DNA from: Endothia cerciana
Lineage: Eukaryota > Ascomycota > Sordariomycetes > Diaporthales > Cryphonectriaceae
Direction of reading: 5' to 3'
Length of the DNA: 64,000 nt
NCBI GenBank assembly: GCA_026119935.1
Contig: JALRMH010000001.1
Span: 1,860,001 to 1,924,000 of the forward strand
The notes under the pieces were generated by a model. That model made no database searches. It was not told the DNA's origin and saw only the letters and a program-made list of their open reading frames with translations. The position numbers and the translations under genes are program-made. Of the stretch, positions 22,496 to 36,646 are shown piece by piece (position 1 is the stretch's first letter; every line of letters begins with the position of its first letter).

Positions 22496-25400
22496 TGTGA
22501 CTTTTACCGCTTGTTGAGTATAGACCCAAGCAAACAATTTACGAGGCAGATGTTGAAAGGCGGAGACCAAGGTGAACCTGCGCTTTATGATAAGATACCT
22601 CAGTGCCTGGCGCAAGGTCTTCACAAGGTGCGCACCTCATCGTCCGAGCGCCGTTTCGGTTTATATATGATACATCTATATATGCCTGGACTACATCGCT
22701 GCTTATCAATCCTTATCCCTGTTGCTCCGCCTGGGTGCCGGTTTCCCACTGCCATCAAGAAGATGAAGCCTATTTTGCATGAATGTCCGCATGGCGATGG
22801 CGACACCGCGATTCATTGGTGCTCAAAACTCTTCAAGGGGGTCCGCGCGGGAAGCTCCAGCGCGGCGGGTCTGCCGACGGGAGGATCGATTGCCTCGCAC
22901 TCACTGACTCGAACGAACCAGAGGACGAACGGCCTTGTCAGGAAGGTCAACTACCCCTGATCCTGTCCCGCTTGGTTGCAAAGGGTCCCCGCTGCGACGT
23001 CGCAGCGATCCCTGATAAAATCTGGTTGACGACGCAGAATTCATTTGTTCGGTCCTGATCGCTATCTCGGCGTTCGGGCGCACGCTTTGCACGCGACCGA
23101 GGCGCACGCTCAGGCATAAAGAGGACGATAAGGGGTGTTCGAGCTGTGGAGACCGGGCCTGGGAGTTTTGGAGACATTGCTGCCCTGTAGCAACCTGACC
23201 TTGTGCCGAAATCCCTATCGCCCTCGGCACTCGGCAGCTTGATCACCTGCTATGGTGCTATCCATGAAGACCAGTCAAGTCACGTTCGAGCGACGTTGGG
23301 GCCATGAAGATAACATTTCAGATAAACTTATTCTATCTAGCCTCTAGTGCGAGCCATGTACTCTCAGACGCACAGATAGGGGCTGTATAGAGCCGTTTCA
23401 TCCAATGCTACGAAGTGGCATGACTCAGAAATCAAGGCCGTAGATAGCATCATGATATATGGATTAACGTTCTATCAAGAAATCACACACAAGGAAGGGT
23501 GAATTGTCTTCTATCAACCCCCCACGTCACTCTCGTGTCGAAGCTTGAATTTGCTACCTATCAGCAATAAACCTGGCTGCGCGATGACTCGGGCTTGGTG
23601 TTTCTGGAAATTGCATTGATGAGACGAAGAAACCATCCCCCCCTCTTTTTCAATTCACCTAGAGAAAATAATAGAACGTCATTTATACACGAACATCAGA
23701 CAAGTGAGGTTTGGCCTTGGGCTGTAGATACCACTGAACGCCTAAGTTGTCGGGCTCGTCGTGGGGTTGAACCAGGACGGCTATCAATATGAATATTTTA
23801 AGACATCTGATCTCAACAGAATTCGTCCTGAGACTGACAAACAGTAAAGGATCCAGTCCGAGCAAAATTTTTAAAGTCTCCAACTCTTTTGTAATTGGCG
23901 GCCTTGAGGGCTTGTAGGCCTGGGCGGGGGGGGGGGGGTTATGGGAGGGGCGTGATGGGTTCCGTAGAACGCTGGAGACTTTGGAGCCGGTTGTGTAATG
24001 GCTTGTTTTTGTGAAAACTTCAGCTTATATAATACTGATCTTGGAACTCCTAAACACTTCTGTAAAGATGCGAGGGTCAACTTCTTCTGGAGAAACATAT
24101 ATTTGCAGGAGGTGACCCACGTGGGCAACTGAGCAGATTACCCACCGCCTTCTCACCTTCTAGTAACTGGTCACTCCAACTGTGCTGCCTCGCAACTACG
24201 TGAGACGTGATCGTCATTACAGTGTAATATGACCTCAAGAATCTCCAGTAGTGACAGGGTCAGATACAAAATCTCGTCAGCAGCATCTAACCCGTTAGGG
24301 AGACTATGCCCTTCTCGGATACTCAAAGGACCGAAGAGAGACTGGGAGGAACAAGGCCAGTTGGTAGATGGAATCAGGCACAAGCGGGGAGGTCAGACCA
24401 GGGAAGGCCAGGCCGTCCACGGATTCAGAAACAGCTGTTATGCCATCGATTCGGAAGGGGTTGCGGAACCCGCCCTCTAAGACGCTCGCTGAGCTTGATA
24501 CATCACTCCCGTTTGTCCATGTAGCTCTCGCGCGAAGAAGACTCCTTCTCCGTTATTGGCCTCTATGCAGCATCCTCTCAGCCCGCGTCCGCCCTTCGAT
24601 ATCGGGTCTGGTCGCGTTACTGCCGGCATCACTTCTTAGAGTGTCCCCCTCCCCCCCCCGTTGACAAGCATCCCTAGGGCTCACCCTGCTTAAAGGGCTC
24701 GCGCTTCGAACGTGCGGACTCGCCGTGGTGGTATAGCTAGATGTTTATATACCTGATACTAGTCATACCAATCATGTTATGGGTAGGAGCATCGGTCCAT
24801 GAACGGATACCGGTCACTTCTCGCCAGATCCCCACAAACCTCCACGCATCCTCGAGATACGCGCACGGGCCGTGAGTCTCTGTCCCCTCCCACTCCAGGG
24901 TGCCAGCATCAGCAAGCTCTCAAGGCAACGGAAATCCTCGCTGGCGCAGCATGTGTGTAGTGGCTCCTCCAGAGGCAACCCTCCTGGGGCCGTCTGCCAC
25001 CTGGGGGGGGGGGGGGGCAGGCGTCGGAACCTGCCGGGAATGTTCTCCGCTGGGGGCTGTCTGTTCCTTGACTTTTTCTGGCCACCTTCGTCACAATTCT
25101 CCCTCTGGACGACGGCAGGCCACAGAATCACGGCAGGAGCAGGCAGGGATTCACCCGCGCGAGCCCAGAAACAAGCCAGCGGGCAGCGGGATTCGGCGGT
25201 GGCCAGATGGATACGGCGTTGCCTTTACGCGTGTTCACAACCACGTCCTCTCACATCTTGGGAGATAGAGAACCCTTTGAATGGAATGTGGTTCCAGCCC
25301 CTGAGATGTGCGGACAGGCCGCCGTGTGAAGTGCTCGCGGTGACGGCCCGCCCATGGGATGTAGGAGCTACGACCCCCTCCCCCCCCCTCAGCCTTCGAC

Positions 25401-27899
25401 CCTACCACGTAGGGCAATACGAGAGTGCTCGGCGGCAACGGCCCTCCGCGAGCAGCCTTTCATTACGACATGTCATGATGAGATAACCCCGGGTCCGGCG
25501 GGGAGTTGACTCATATTGTTGTCTACCCACAAGCCGGCGGGCCCTGGGGCCCTGCTGTAGCTCAGCCCTGCTCGTCGACCCAGCTCAGTCCCCGCCGGAC
25601 TCCTCCTCAGTGCCCGGGCCTATCCAAGAGCCACCCCCCCCTGGTTACTCATCACGTGCAGGACCTAATCACACCTTTGGGCCAATGGTTGCCAGTGTGA
25701 GAATGGTCCCCGAGCTAAGCATATAGACAAACATGGACAACTAATCACGAAAACTTACTGGACATAACGCAACCCTTATCGTGCTAAGGGGGGGGGGGGG
25801 CTCCCCCAGCCCGGCAGAGGATCCAACCAAGTAGACGGACGGCTTGGTTGTAGCTCATGCGGCATCATTGGGCGAGGACCCGACCCGAGAGGAGAAAAAG
25901 ATCCGACCGTGTCAGACCGAAAGGCGCTATTCGACGTAGGTCAACTGTTCCCCGGTGTAATTCCGACGACATGATAGCACCAGGCTTCACGGACCGTCGT
26001 CATCCCCAGGCTGCGACGAGCATCCTTCGGCCATCCCGGCGACATGATCCTAGTTGTACACATGAACCGGCCGGGTGACGTGACAGCGGTCCTCTCGGGG
26101 GGCCAGAGTGGCGGCGAGGTGGACAGGACCATCAGGACCCTGGGAAGAAGGAACTTGAGGAGGACGAAGAGGTTGTCTTAATATCCGTATCGGTTCGAAG
26201 CATTGGTCCCTCGTCACGGGATGACCCGATGCTCAGTCTCAACAACCTGGTAGTTTGCTTTTTTGACAGTGCCGGAATCCGAGCCAGTCCGGCTCCGGGA
26301 AAGGGATTCCGGTCAAATTGGGCAGTTGTATGCAGGCGCAGGAGAAGGGAGGGTGGAGACGAGACCGGACGTTACAGTCGGCGGCTGTCGCAGCATAGCG
26401 AAATTGGACCCAGCCACCTGGGAGGGCAGGCTCCCAACACGTCTGAGGATGCTGCAGCCCTGGACATTAGCTTCGGGTAAGGTCCTAAGTAGAACGAGGC
26501 ACCGATACCCCATCCCGCGGGCCGTCTACTGTGCCGTGTAATCTACCATGGTAGTTACGTTAGGTGCGAGCAGTGGGGTCAACACTTTCACGTGGTTGTG
26601 GACCAGCAAGCCGACAGGAAAGAGGGCATCCATAGGAGGAAATGAAGACATGTTTGCTGTACGGTCAACCCGAAGTTGCTCTGGTGAGCCCCACCGGAGA
26701 CACGATCTGGCGTGCAACGTGGACAGAAGTTGGCATGTCTGGACACCGCATCGCGCATCCGGGACCTGGGACGGCTGCGAACCTGTGAGCCTGTGGTGCA
26801 GCCCCGTACATACCCGAAGTCCACCGGACGCGTGTGTGAAATTCGGACTGTGCCCGGCGGCCCAGTGAGAGGACAGAATGGTAGAGAGAGGAGGGAATGA
26901 CCAAGGCCAATTGGTGGAGGCATAAGCCTTGCCCCGAATTATCGTCACACCCGCCAGACCCGCTTATCGTACAGTGCCCAGGTGACCAAAAGCTAGAACC
27001 CTTGCTCACGGTCGAGAGACTGGCCACTCTTCGGAGAGATCGACACAGTGCCAATCTTAGCTGAATGTTCTTGAAGCGGACGATCCCCAACAGAGACCCC
27101 CTCGTTATCTGAATCGCAGGGTGGTAGGAACCGAGCAACATGCGGTCTGTGTACTATGTATATTACCTAAGAGGCCAAAAGAAGCATACAGCGCAACTGC
27201 GGCACAGCAAACGCGGGCAGGGGGGAAGGGATCGTTGCTGGGATGGCTGCTACAATCCTGCGCTTTGACAATAGACGACGAATAAGAAGCAGGAAGAGGC
27301 GATGGAGACTTGAGGTGAATCATTGGAGTCAGATGCAGTGCAACGATGCTCGACCTCTGAGGCTGGCAAACCCGGCGACATGATGCCAAAGTTTTAGCAG
27401 TTGCGCAGTTGTGGCCGGGGCGGGGATTCGAGATGTGAACACGGCCAGTCTTTTCTTCCCCAGGGGTGGGGGGGGGATTGATTGATCCTGCCGGTGGTGT
27501 GAAACGAGACGCGGAACGAAATTCCCGCTTGATATGACGTGAAGACGGACAAAACCCGACCGGTTAGCACGCAGCCTGGCGTTCCCTCCGGGCCCGATGA
27601 TGTCGGTCGAGCCGTCGATCTCCCTCGCATAGGCAATGATGTGCAGGCGAAAGCACCATGGTATAAAAAGAAGTTCCAACTGTTGGTCTGTACGGACGGC
27701 TACGTACATGGACCGTCAGGAGAAGCGACGATCCACCTTGCCCTGCCGGCAAAGACCATGAAAACTTGGCCTCAGGAGCGGCCACCAGCTTCCTGTTGTT
27801 CGGGGCGGCTCGCAGCGCAAGTGTTGATTGCTTGTGTCGGTGGATCTGATGGCTCGTCAGCGTCTACCCAGCACCTGTCAGCTCGGAGCACACAGCAAG

Positions 27900-27902
<3 letters not shown>
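22496..27902. other. Gene-poor region with homopolymer tracts
   Basis: No frame here resembles a known protein and none has convincing coding composition. The sequence holds several pure G tracts: 14 nt at 23925-23938, 15 nt at 25003-25017 and about 11 nt near 25790-25800. The first part contains the alcohol dehydrogenase promoter. A lineage-specific or multi-intron gene could be hidden here. Confidence 0.45.
22661..22669 (-). promoter_or_regulatory. Candidate TATA box for the alcohol dehydrogenase
   Basis: The minus strand reads CATATATAA about 170 nt upstream of the start codon. A second TATA-like stretch lies about 15 nt further upstream. Position and sequence are suitable, but this is inference only. 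Confidence 0.4.

Positions 27903-27942
<40 letters not shown>
27903..27942. repeat. (CAGG)10 microsatellite
   Basis: Ten perfect tetranucleotide units lie in non-coding DNA. Because four is not a multiple of three, it would shift frame if length varied, which supports non-coding status. Confidence 0.95.
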
Positions 27943-27943
<1 letters not shown>

Positions 27944-30900
27944 AGAACGGGACGCAGCGGGAAGGCCAGCCAACGTCGCCGATCATGACATACAGCGACC
28001 GGGTGGGAGACCTCCTTGATGTGTCAGGAGGGAACAGGCAGGCGGGCATGGCGACCTGTCCAGCGCTAGGAACCTGACCCTGGCGGGCTGACGGGCAAGG
28101 CTCAGGACCAATACCGACGGGTATGGGAGGTTTTCAGCCTCCCCCATGAGCCGCCTTCAGCCTGACTGGAGGGCCTCCGGGGTCCCGGCACGATGACGAC
28201 GACGTGCGACGCTGGCGACGGCGCACCTGAATATTATCATGTATGGTAGACCGGTGGATTATGTTTCGGAACGCCTGCGCCTCAATCACGTGGAGGAGGT
28301 ACTATGGTAGATGTGCCGTAGTGCCGTGCGATGGCGGTAGGTCCCCCCGTTGCAGACCCTGACTCCCCGACCGTGCTCGAGCTCGATCTGCTTCTGCTTC
28401 TGGTTCATTGTCGCCGGCATTGCGCGGGTGAGTGATGTCATGCTGTCAGATTGGGTCTCGAGACGGCGGGAACAAGGCGGAGTCTAATTTTCACACACGG
28501 CTGTTGTGGCGCCTCAGCGTCCCGCGTCGGATGCCGCAGTGGTGGAATTGCGAACCCATCGGAATAGTCTGTCTGGATCTCCCAAGGAGTATCAATCAGT
28601 TCGGTGTCCATTGTGCGATTTAAAGACTTTTCGCCCAAGCGAGGGTGGGTCCGCCTGATTGCAGGCGGGCCAGTTGTGGGCGGCAGGAGGGAAGGGAGTG
28701 CGAGTTGGAAGCCCGAGAGGTGAGGGCAGATGGCGATGCTGACGAGCGAGCGGGTGCAGGTACCGTAGTACATAGCAGCATAGTACACGAGAACCTGCAG
28801 TTTGCGGGCTGTTGGGCAGAGGCTTCCACACCACCTTTCCCCCCCCTCTCCCCCCCTCTCCCCCCTCTGCCCCCATCCCCCCCCCCCAAAAAAAAGAAAT
28901 CGTGCACTGTACAGTCCGTCCTGTCCTACAGCCGGGACTAATGCCGTTCGGGCTTCGCTGCCTGCATCATGGCCACCCTGGTTTCGTCAAGATGGGCATC
29001 TGAACATGGGCATCCCCATCATAGTGCTATTGACCACCGGCGTAGGACCCTGCAGGACGAGAACAGCCAGCAGGGCGGCCCTACCAATCACAGTAGTGTG
29101 GTGCGAGACCTGGTGCAAGGGCTGGCAAGCAGAGGAGGGGAGGGAGGGGAAATAAATCCTCCTGTCTGCGGCATATAGTAGTACCAATTCTTCCTCATCA
29201 GAGGGTGGTGTTGATGGTGTGTGGGGTGTGGTCAGTGAATGCCCGTCTGGCAGATGCAGTTACACTTTGGTGATCTGCCTCACCGGCGAACCAGAAAAGG
29301 TTCCCGACGTCGATTGAAACCGTCCAGGGGCCCTTGGGTAATGATGATGATGATGGCGATGGCGATGGCGGTGGCGAGACCGGGTGAGTGACTGACTGGT
29401 CGACGAGGCTGCCCAGAGAAAGTTACAAGAGTTGATGCTGGTCAGCGGGTTTGGGGGGGGGGGAGGGCGGATCGTGATAGCACACAAGTGATGGGATTCA
29501 GAGTTTTGGTTGTTCTCCCTCGAGATTAGGATCGGCTAGGCTCGAAATTGACAACCCGGACGGACCATCCATCACCTGCAGTCAGGTGCAGTGACGATGC
29601 TAGCAGTAGCAGTACCGTACCGTCCAGTGGCACGCTAGCATGGTGGCAGCATGGCGCTGCTGCAAGCCTGCCACGCCTACCAGGCACGCCAGGCAGCTAC
29701 CTCTAGCTGGTTCGGGTTACTGCCCAGCTGTCAGACAGAGGGGTCCTGCCAGTGCTGTAACCGGCCGTGCCAAACCTGCAACGTTCTGGAGGAGATCGAT
29801 CTAAGTTTCTGGTCCTTTTTGAGATTGACGTCTGGAATTATTTTTGACATCTCAAAAAATGCCCCAGCGAGCCCAGGTAGACGAACCAAGGTTCCCTCAA
29901 GGCGTGGGCAACCATGACAGCAGGGCCACCACCAGATACACCGGTGCGATATATACATAACACACGCGGTACACACAGTACACGTTGATCCAGGATTGCC
30001 ACACACAGCCCCTTGGCAGCTTCTGGTACTTTCCGGCCGGACCTTGCCTCAGACTGACATGTGCATGCCTCCTGCGTCCATGGCCATGCGTGCCGGGGGG
30101 GGGGGGGGGCGGCGGCCATTGTGTCGCAACTCGCGCCGCTCTCTTCCATAAACTTCCATAGTCTGCCGGTGATCGACAGACGGCACATCCAACAGCCCAC
30201 TCCTCCTCGCCCGCGCGTCGCATCTCTGATGGCAGCAGGGCAGGACGTCGGTATGATGATCAGGAGAAACCCTCCGTCCCACGGGTGGGAGCATGCAACT
30301 GTGCTCGAGGCGCCCACGGCTTCTCGTATTCTCCCCACCGGACGTGGGGTTCTCACTGATCTATCTCCATAGGTTTCCGCAGCCCCGTCATCGTCGACGT
30401 CGAACAGGAACACGCAGGCGCCTCTCGTCTGCCCGTCGGGGCCCTACAGCAGCCTCAGATGGACAAGAAGAACTTCCCGTCATGCGCGTGCCCCCCCCCC
30501 CCCCCCCCTCTCAGAGATCGGTCAGAAATCAGTTGCCAAGGCGCCCTCAAAACTCTGCTTGATGATCAACGGGGATTACTGACCTGAAGCGCTGCTCGTG
30601 ATGCAACGGGGAACCCACGCCGGTGCCAATCCCTTTTCTGGCGGTGACACAACAGCCAACGGTGGCCAACAGAACAAAAAAGTGATCATCGCCGTGACCC
30701 TCACACCTTGGCCTGCTGCACCGGCAGCCGGCCGAGTCAGCGTCCGTCACACCATGCATAGTATATGCACTGTGGTGTGATACGGTACAGCATGCAGGCT
30801 GCTGCGAGGGGGGTTCGCACCATGTACATGCTACTGTGTACTGTGCTACTACAGAAGGACATATAGTTGTAGATCCCCGGGTTTTCTTGAGAGGGTGAGA

Positions 30901-32259
30901 AGAGGCTGACAGGGTTGCCCAAACCTCCTTCTTGCCCGGTGACGTATCTGGCGGGAGGACCCTTAAACCTTGACCTCAGTGACCTCCTGGAAAATTGGCA
31001 GGCCGGGCTGGCAGGCTTGGCAAGGCAGGCACGCAAGCCCGCACGAACCCGCTGGAGGGAGGAGGCAAGCCGGCCCCTGCACCATGTCTAGGTATCACCT
31101 GGCCCGCTGGAACGTTCCTGACAGTGGACGGTGCTCGGTGTTCAGTGGCTCCCCCAGGCTGCAAGTCAGCCACCGGGGCTGGTCCAGTCATAGTGCCGTA
31201 CTAATGGGTACATGGTACCTGCTGCCCACTGCCCACCGCCCACTGTCTCCTACACTGTACCATCCGCAGCGTTTGCAGTTGCAGGACCAGGGTGGGGGGA
31301 GGGGAGGCATGGGCATGGGCATGGGTATTGGGCATGGGTATTGGGCATGGGCAAGGGGGGGAGGTCGTCAGCGAGGCTCGCTCTCTACACACACACACAC
31401 GCACACACACACTCTCTCTCTCTTCACCCTTCACAGTCCTTCTGCTCCTCTCTCTGGCGCGCGCATCGCAACCTTGGGACCTCTCCACCTCTCGCCCTCC
31501 TCCCACCCGCCCACCTGCAGTGCTACGGTACAATTGCGATCTCCTCTTTTTTTATTATCCTTCCTGCCCACCTCGTGAGGCCCAGCACGCACAAACAAAT
31601 CCCCTCTCCCCTCGATTCTCGTGGCAACCCTGCCCGACTCTTTTTCTTTGCCTTTCCCCCTTCCCGCCCATACCTTGCAACTAATTGATCCCTTCTTCCC
31701 ATCCCTCCCCCTTCTTCCTCCAAAACCACCTCCCAACGGACCTCCCCCCAGGATCATCGCACGGGTGACTGAACGGTGGCAAGCCCGGCTCGCCATTTGA
31801 CATAGAGGAACCCACGAGTCACAAGATCACGTTGCAAAAAAGCGGATCTTAGGAGCCAGCCAGCCAGCACGGAACACGGTACGGCACAGTACATTTGCTG
31901 TGGCACCTGCGGTGAGGACGAGGCGAGAAATCAACGGCGGAAGGCGGGCGCTCGCATAGAGACCAGTCGCCAGGCGGTCCTGACCTTGCCTTGATTTCAA
32001 CAGGACTGGATCCACTCCACCTTCCTATATTTCGCCCAAATTCCGAGCACCACGACTCAGGCACACCAACGCAGTCAACCTCGGGACCACTCAGCCGCCC
32101 TCTTGACACTTCCCCATCTTTTTCTCGACCACGGAACACCACCACCTGCAGACTAGACTCCCTTCGGTACCACGCCTAAAACCAACACGTCCCCATCCTG
32201 CCACACATCCAGGAATTTCCTTCCCAGACACAAAGAAGTTCACGCCCAGACCCCACATA
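27943..32259. other. Gene-poor region and SCOC-gene promoter
   Basis: No supportable gene is visible. Contents include a C/T-rich strand asymmetry near 28838-28890, a 15-nt G tract at 30095-30109 and an 18-nt C tract at 30491-30508. The last kilobase is pyrimidine-rich on the plus strand, as expected upstream of the fungal gene that starts at 32260. Confidence 0.45.
31303..31428. repeat. GGGCAT-type and CA/CT simple repeats
   Basis: Imperfect hexamer repeats of GGGCAT/GGGTATT are followed about 40 nt later by a CA tract that passes into a CT tract. All of it is non-coding. Confidence 0.8.
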
Positions 32260-32832
32260 ATGGACGAGGTGCCGCAGCCGAACCGGTTCGACGAATACCC
32301 ACGACAGATGCCAGACATGGCCCGTTCCGATTCCTCCTCAGCCTCATCCGTCGGCGGCGACTCCTCGATCCCCCAGATCGTCGCGCCTGTCCCCGTGCGA
32401 CCGCGCCTCCCCAGCCGGAAAAGTAGCGGCACGATAATAGTGCCCCGAGAGTCAGTCGAGGCCGTCGAGCCAGCGGATATGAGGTTAGATCCCGGCGACG
32501 TCCGCGCGATGAGCCCCCGGCGGACGAGCGAGGACCTCGAGAACCTCGGCCGCGAGGCAAGAGACGAGCTACGAAGGTGAGCCCGCACCATGATAGCACG
32601 ACGCCCGGGTCTACACACGCATACACCTAGGACCACTGCTAACGCACAACACAATCACAGGCATGCAAAAGCCCTACAGGAGTCACTTGTTGCAATATTC
32701 AATCGTATCGAGGCCGTCAAGGAGGAGCATGATAAGCTCGACAGCAACAACAAATTCCTGCAGAAATATATCGGCGACCTCATGAGTACGAGCAAGATCA
32801 CAGCCACACCATCGAGCAGGGCTAGGAAGTGA
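32260..32832 (+). CDS. Short coiled-coil (SCOC/Slo1-type) protein
   Basis: Two exons (32260-32576 and 32661-32832) give 489 nt and 162 residues. The N-terminal two thirds is polar and probably disordered, rich in Ser, Pro and Arg (RPRLPSRKSSGTIIVPRES). The C-terminal block is a continuous coiled coil, AIFNRIEAVKEEHDKLDSN then KFLQKYIGDLMSTSK. It matches animal SCOC (ARVDAVKEEN...YIENLMSAS). In animals SCOC is a Golgi/trans-Golgi Arl-effector scaffold linked to trafficking and autophagy. A similar role at fungal Golgi membranes is inference from homology. The intron splits the Arg codon at the domain boundary. An A-rich 3' flank follows. Confidence 0.85.
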
Positions 32833-34232
32833 GATCGAATTCGTCAACACTATCGCCCTCATGGCAAGTGACAGCGGAGCAGACGGGCATAGGATTCAGG
32901 AGGCCCGACAAAAATGGCAAGGAGAAAGGAGAACAAAAAAAAAATTTATATAAAAAAAGGAAAAGAAAAAAAAAAGGAAAAGAAAAAAGAAAAAAACTGA
33001 GGTAAGGCCAGAGCTGTGACTGGGGCGGGGCTGCGGTCGACCCTCGGAACTCTTCCAGCTGATCACACCCTGCTACATCATGGTGACTATGGGATCTTGA
33101 CGACGGACCCTAGTCGCTTACCATATCTCACGACATCGGACGGGAAAGGGTTACACAACACAACCACTGGACATCCCGGCGGCGCTGGGTCTTGTGGTTA
33201 ATTGGATTGGACGTGCTCGGGGTGATCGGCGCCGGCCGGTCAGCACACCGCTCTGTGGAGGATCAAGAGGAAGACGAGACGCGGGCAACTCGCAAGCAAT
33301 GAGAGGCGGCTGACCTCAAGCCTACCGTCGGAAACAACCCAACCAACTACTCTTCGACGCAACACAGCTCCCCACTACGGATATCACAACCACCATTCAC
33401 TACCGACAACTGGAGGAACGGCGACCCGGAGGGTTGAACGCATTGGTCGAGACGACACAACATTTTTTTTTCTTTTCCTCCCTCTTCTTTTTCACTTCTG
33501 ATACTGGGGCGCAACCAAGGCGGAAAACTTGCGCGGTTTCTATACCACTTCATCAACATCAAACCCTTCACGTTACCTTCTTCGTCACCACCTGACGGCA
33601 TAGCCAAGTCCGTACAGACATCATATTCCATGGGTTTTTCAGCATCTAGCAAGAGGGGTTCAACAGGCATTTACAGGGCTGGGGCTGGATAGCGTCATGT
33701 CCTCGGCGTTGGTGTGTTCTGGAATTACATGTTTTGATTTTATGCCGGCGTCTAATGATAGATCATTGTACTGTACTTGAACCGGTGGCGGTGGGATGTG
33801 AGGGCGACGCCGGCACCACGGAGGAGGCAGCTGGCCTCACGAGCATGAGTCTCGGAAACCTAGATACCAGTCAACGATGAATCAAGATGGCCTCGATCAG
33901 GAGGCCTGGCGTTTAACTAAACAAAGCGGAAGCGCCTCCCCTATTTCTATTCTACTTCGATTTCTCCGTGAGGACAATACGCATTATCGCTGTTCCGCTC
34001 GTCACTATGTATCAGGCAAACACGGCTCACGCCGGTAACCGCGGACTTTGGGAAGAGTGAACTCTACGCTGTTCGTGGGCCCAAGGGGAGAGCGACACCT
34101 CAGCTTGCCAGGGTCGGGGATGTGTGTTTATGGCATGTCGCCCCCGAGATGCCATATGTGTGCCAAGACGCCGGGGCCCCCCGCGCTGGAATCGCAAGCC
34201 ACACCAAATGGACACTGTACGGGATAGATCTC

Positions 34233-34282
<50 letters not shown>

Positions 34283-36462
34283 GGGGACTCGACTGATGGG
34301 GCCCTAAGGGGGGCCAAGGACCATCCGTCCCTCCTACTTCTTCTTGTCTTTTTCCTTTTTCTCTGCTTCACCTGGCAGCTCTTCCTCACGCTTGCGGGCA
34401 CCCCGTTCAGACGCTAGCCACCTGACGTAGAGAGAAAGGGGGGTTGGTGAAGGCGGAGGCGCGGTAGAGGAAATGAAATAGTTCCAGGTGTTCTATCCGT
34501 CCGCGCTGCTACGACACGGGCGAAGAGATGAGACATTCTGGGAGACACAAGAAGAAAGAATCAGGCTACTTTTTGAGTCATGGAGGGGGGCAAAATTCCT
34601 ACCTTGGTCCTGGAAGGTCTGGCGGATCCCCCTCCCCCCTCCCCCCCTTTTCCTCCCCTTATTTTTTTTCTTTTTTCTTTTTTCTTCTTCTTTCTACGTT
34701 CCTGCGCCGTTTGACCAACCTGCTATAACCCCTCTCCGGGTTCCATGACGTAGCCTTTCTATTCTCCCTGGCCAAACGTCTCCCTGTGGCTTTCTTTTTC
34801 GCCCCAACCCCCAAGCCACGCGCCGGCATGACCGGGGGGGGGGGGAGAGAAGCTCGCAGTTCCGCCCCGGGTGAGGTATTCCGAAATGCCAAGGACTTGC
34901 TTTGGGTCCTCCCCGCGGGTGCCCTCCCAGAAAGGTGTTGGCCGAGGAGCGAAAGGCCCCGTCGTCATGTAACCCCCCTCTACCGGAAGGCTCCTGATCA
35001 GACGCGTGAGCCTTGTTGCGCAGCCAGTACCTTAGATGGTTCTGTAGCGGAGACAGGGTAGGGGGAAAGAAAGAAAGAAAGAGAGAAGGACGAAAACAAC
35101 GTCCAGCGGACGTTGCCGGTCGCGGGCGGAATCCGCTCCGGGGTTGCGCTGGGATCAAAGGTTGCTGCTATGCTTCTCAGGTTTGACTATACGTATATGC
35201 CGGAGGGGGGGGGGGGGGCGGCCGTCCGCCGGCTTTTTGAGGGGAGCTCAGTTTTCAGGGTTCGACTCCGGACTGGGCGGCGGGGTTCCGTAGCGGGCAC
35301 AGCATACATACTAGACGGGGGATGGCTGACTGATGCCCTGCGGCGTGGCACGCGATGCTGCGTCTTGGCAGGAAGAAAAAAAAAAAAAAAAAAAAGAAAA
35401 AAGAAAGAGGGTGGAGGGAAAGGGGGGGGGGGGTAAACCCGGAGAAATGCCATATTGGAACCTGTGTGTGGAGCGCAAAGGCCAAGCCATTTGAAATGTC
35501 AGACGGCATGTTTAAAAGCCCCCGTTGTGGTATGGGTAGCCTTCACCCTGATGCGCGTGCCTTTTACGTGTCGCGGAGTGTAAACCTTGCCTGCGTTGCA
35601 TAATCGACGTTCTTTCCAGGGTCTATCTACTATGTAGGTGACGTCCTGAGGCCGCATTCCTTATGGTAGGTCGGCCAGATCGGCTTGACGCGGATCTGGG
35701 CCGACTTACGCATGGTCTCCTGGATATGAGGCCGGCTGCTTAATCGCTGGAGCCGCAGACTCTGTTCTTCAAAATAGTCATGGGCACGGTACGACTTGAT
35801 CAACCCGCAATGTTGAGGTACACCTTCAGAAATTATCTCGCAGATGCTCTCGCTGTTACATGGCGAGCAGGAAGAACGCCTGATCTCAGTGATGCATCAG
35901 AAAGGATTTATATCAAGATACACCGGTATGCCTGGCGAAATGCGACCAATGCCGGGAACATGGCCTGTCATTCTAGTGTTGTTTAGGGAAAGCCCATCTA
36001 AGTGCGTGCTATCTCGGACCGTGTCGCTAGGGCCGGGCCGCTATGGCACGTCGGTCCGTCGTGGTTGGTGCACGGATTAACGGATTTACCGTGCGAGAGC
36101 TCGACGTCCCCTCGTTAGTGAGTATGTGTTCAACTCCGACATGCCCGTTTCTGTGGAGTGTTCCTGCCTCTGCAGCCAACAGCCAGCCTGAAAGTCGTAT
36201 ATCCGAGTCTTGTTCCATGAGTTATAACCTAGCAGAGACGACCACTGCCTTTTGGGACCCCAGTCCGCCACGTTGTCCGGATTTACGGCGGGCTCGATAC
36301 GTGCTTCGCCGCCTCGACCGGGACATCCGCGCGGCGCGAGACAGGCTGGGACGAGTCCACGTCCGTCCACACATTAGCCCAAGGCAGCGCCGCAGCTCAC
36401 CCGTGGTCCCTTTGATCTCTCGGCCCGGGGATTGACGGAGTGCCCGCCCGTCCGTCCCGAAT
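32833..36462. other. Gene-poor region upstream of the Zn2Cys6 regulator
   Basis: An A-rich 3' flank (32934-32997) opens the region. Poly(G) tracts lie at 35205-35218 and 35422-35433, with an A tract near 35374-35394 and T/C-rich stretches near 34660-34690. No coding frame can be supported. The regulator's promoter lies in the last part. Confidence 0.45.
34234..34279. repeat. (CAG)n microsatellite, about 15 units
   Basis: This is a perfect trinucleotide run. Frames through it give short poly-Gln or poly-Ser/Cys products without flanking protein character, so it is treated as non-coding. Confidence 0.9.
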
Positions 36463-36608
36463 ATGGAGAAGAACCCGAAGGCTTGTGAGCCCTGCCGGAG
36501 GCGGAAGATCCGATGTGATGGCGCAACACCATGCAATCGCTGCGAGAAGAAGCCTTCGGAGTGTACTTACCGTCTCCGTACTCGTGTTAGGAAAAAAGGT
36601 GTTCAGCA

Positions 36609-36646
<38 letters not shown>

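Noticed and set aside
24872..25486. 204-codon frame across a poly(G) tract
   Set aside because: It depends on the exact length of a 15-nt G run and lacks protein-like character.
35255..35275. tRNA B-box-like GGGTTCGACTCC
   Set aside because: The flanks do not form a T-arm stem, and no acceptor stem or anticodon arm can be drawn.
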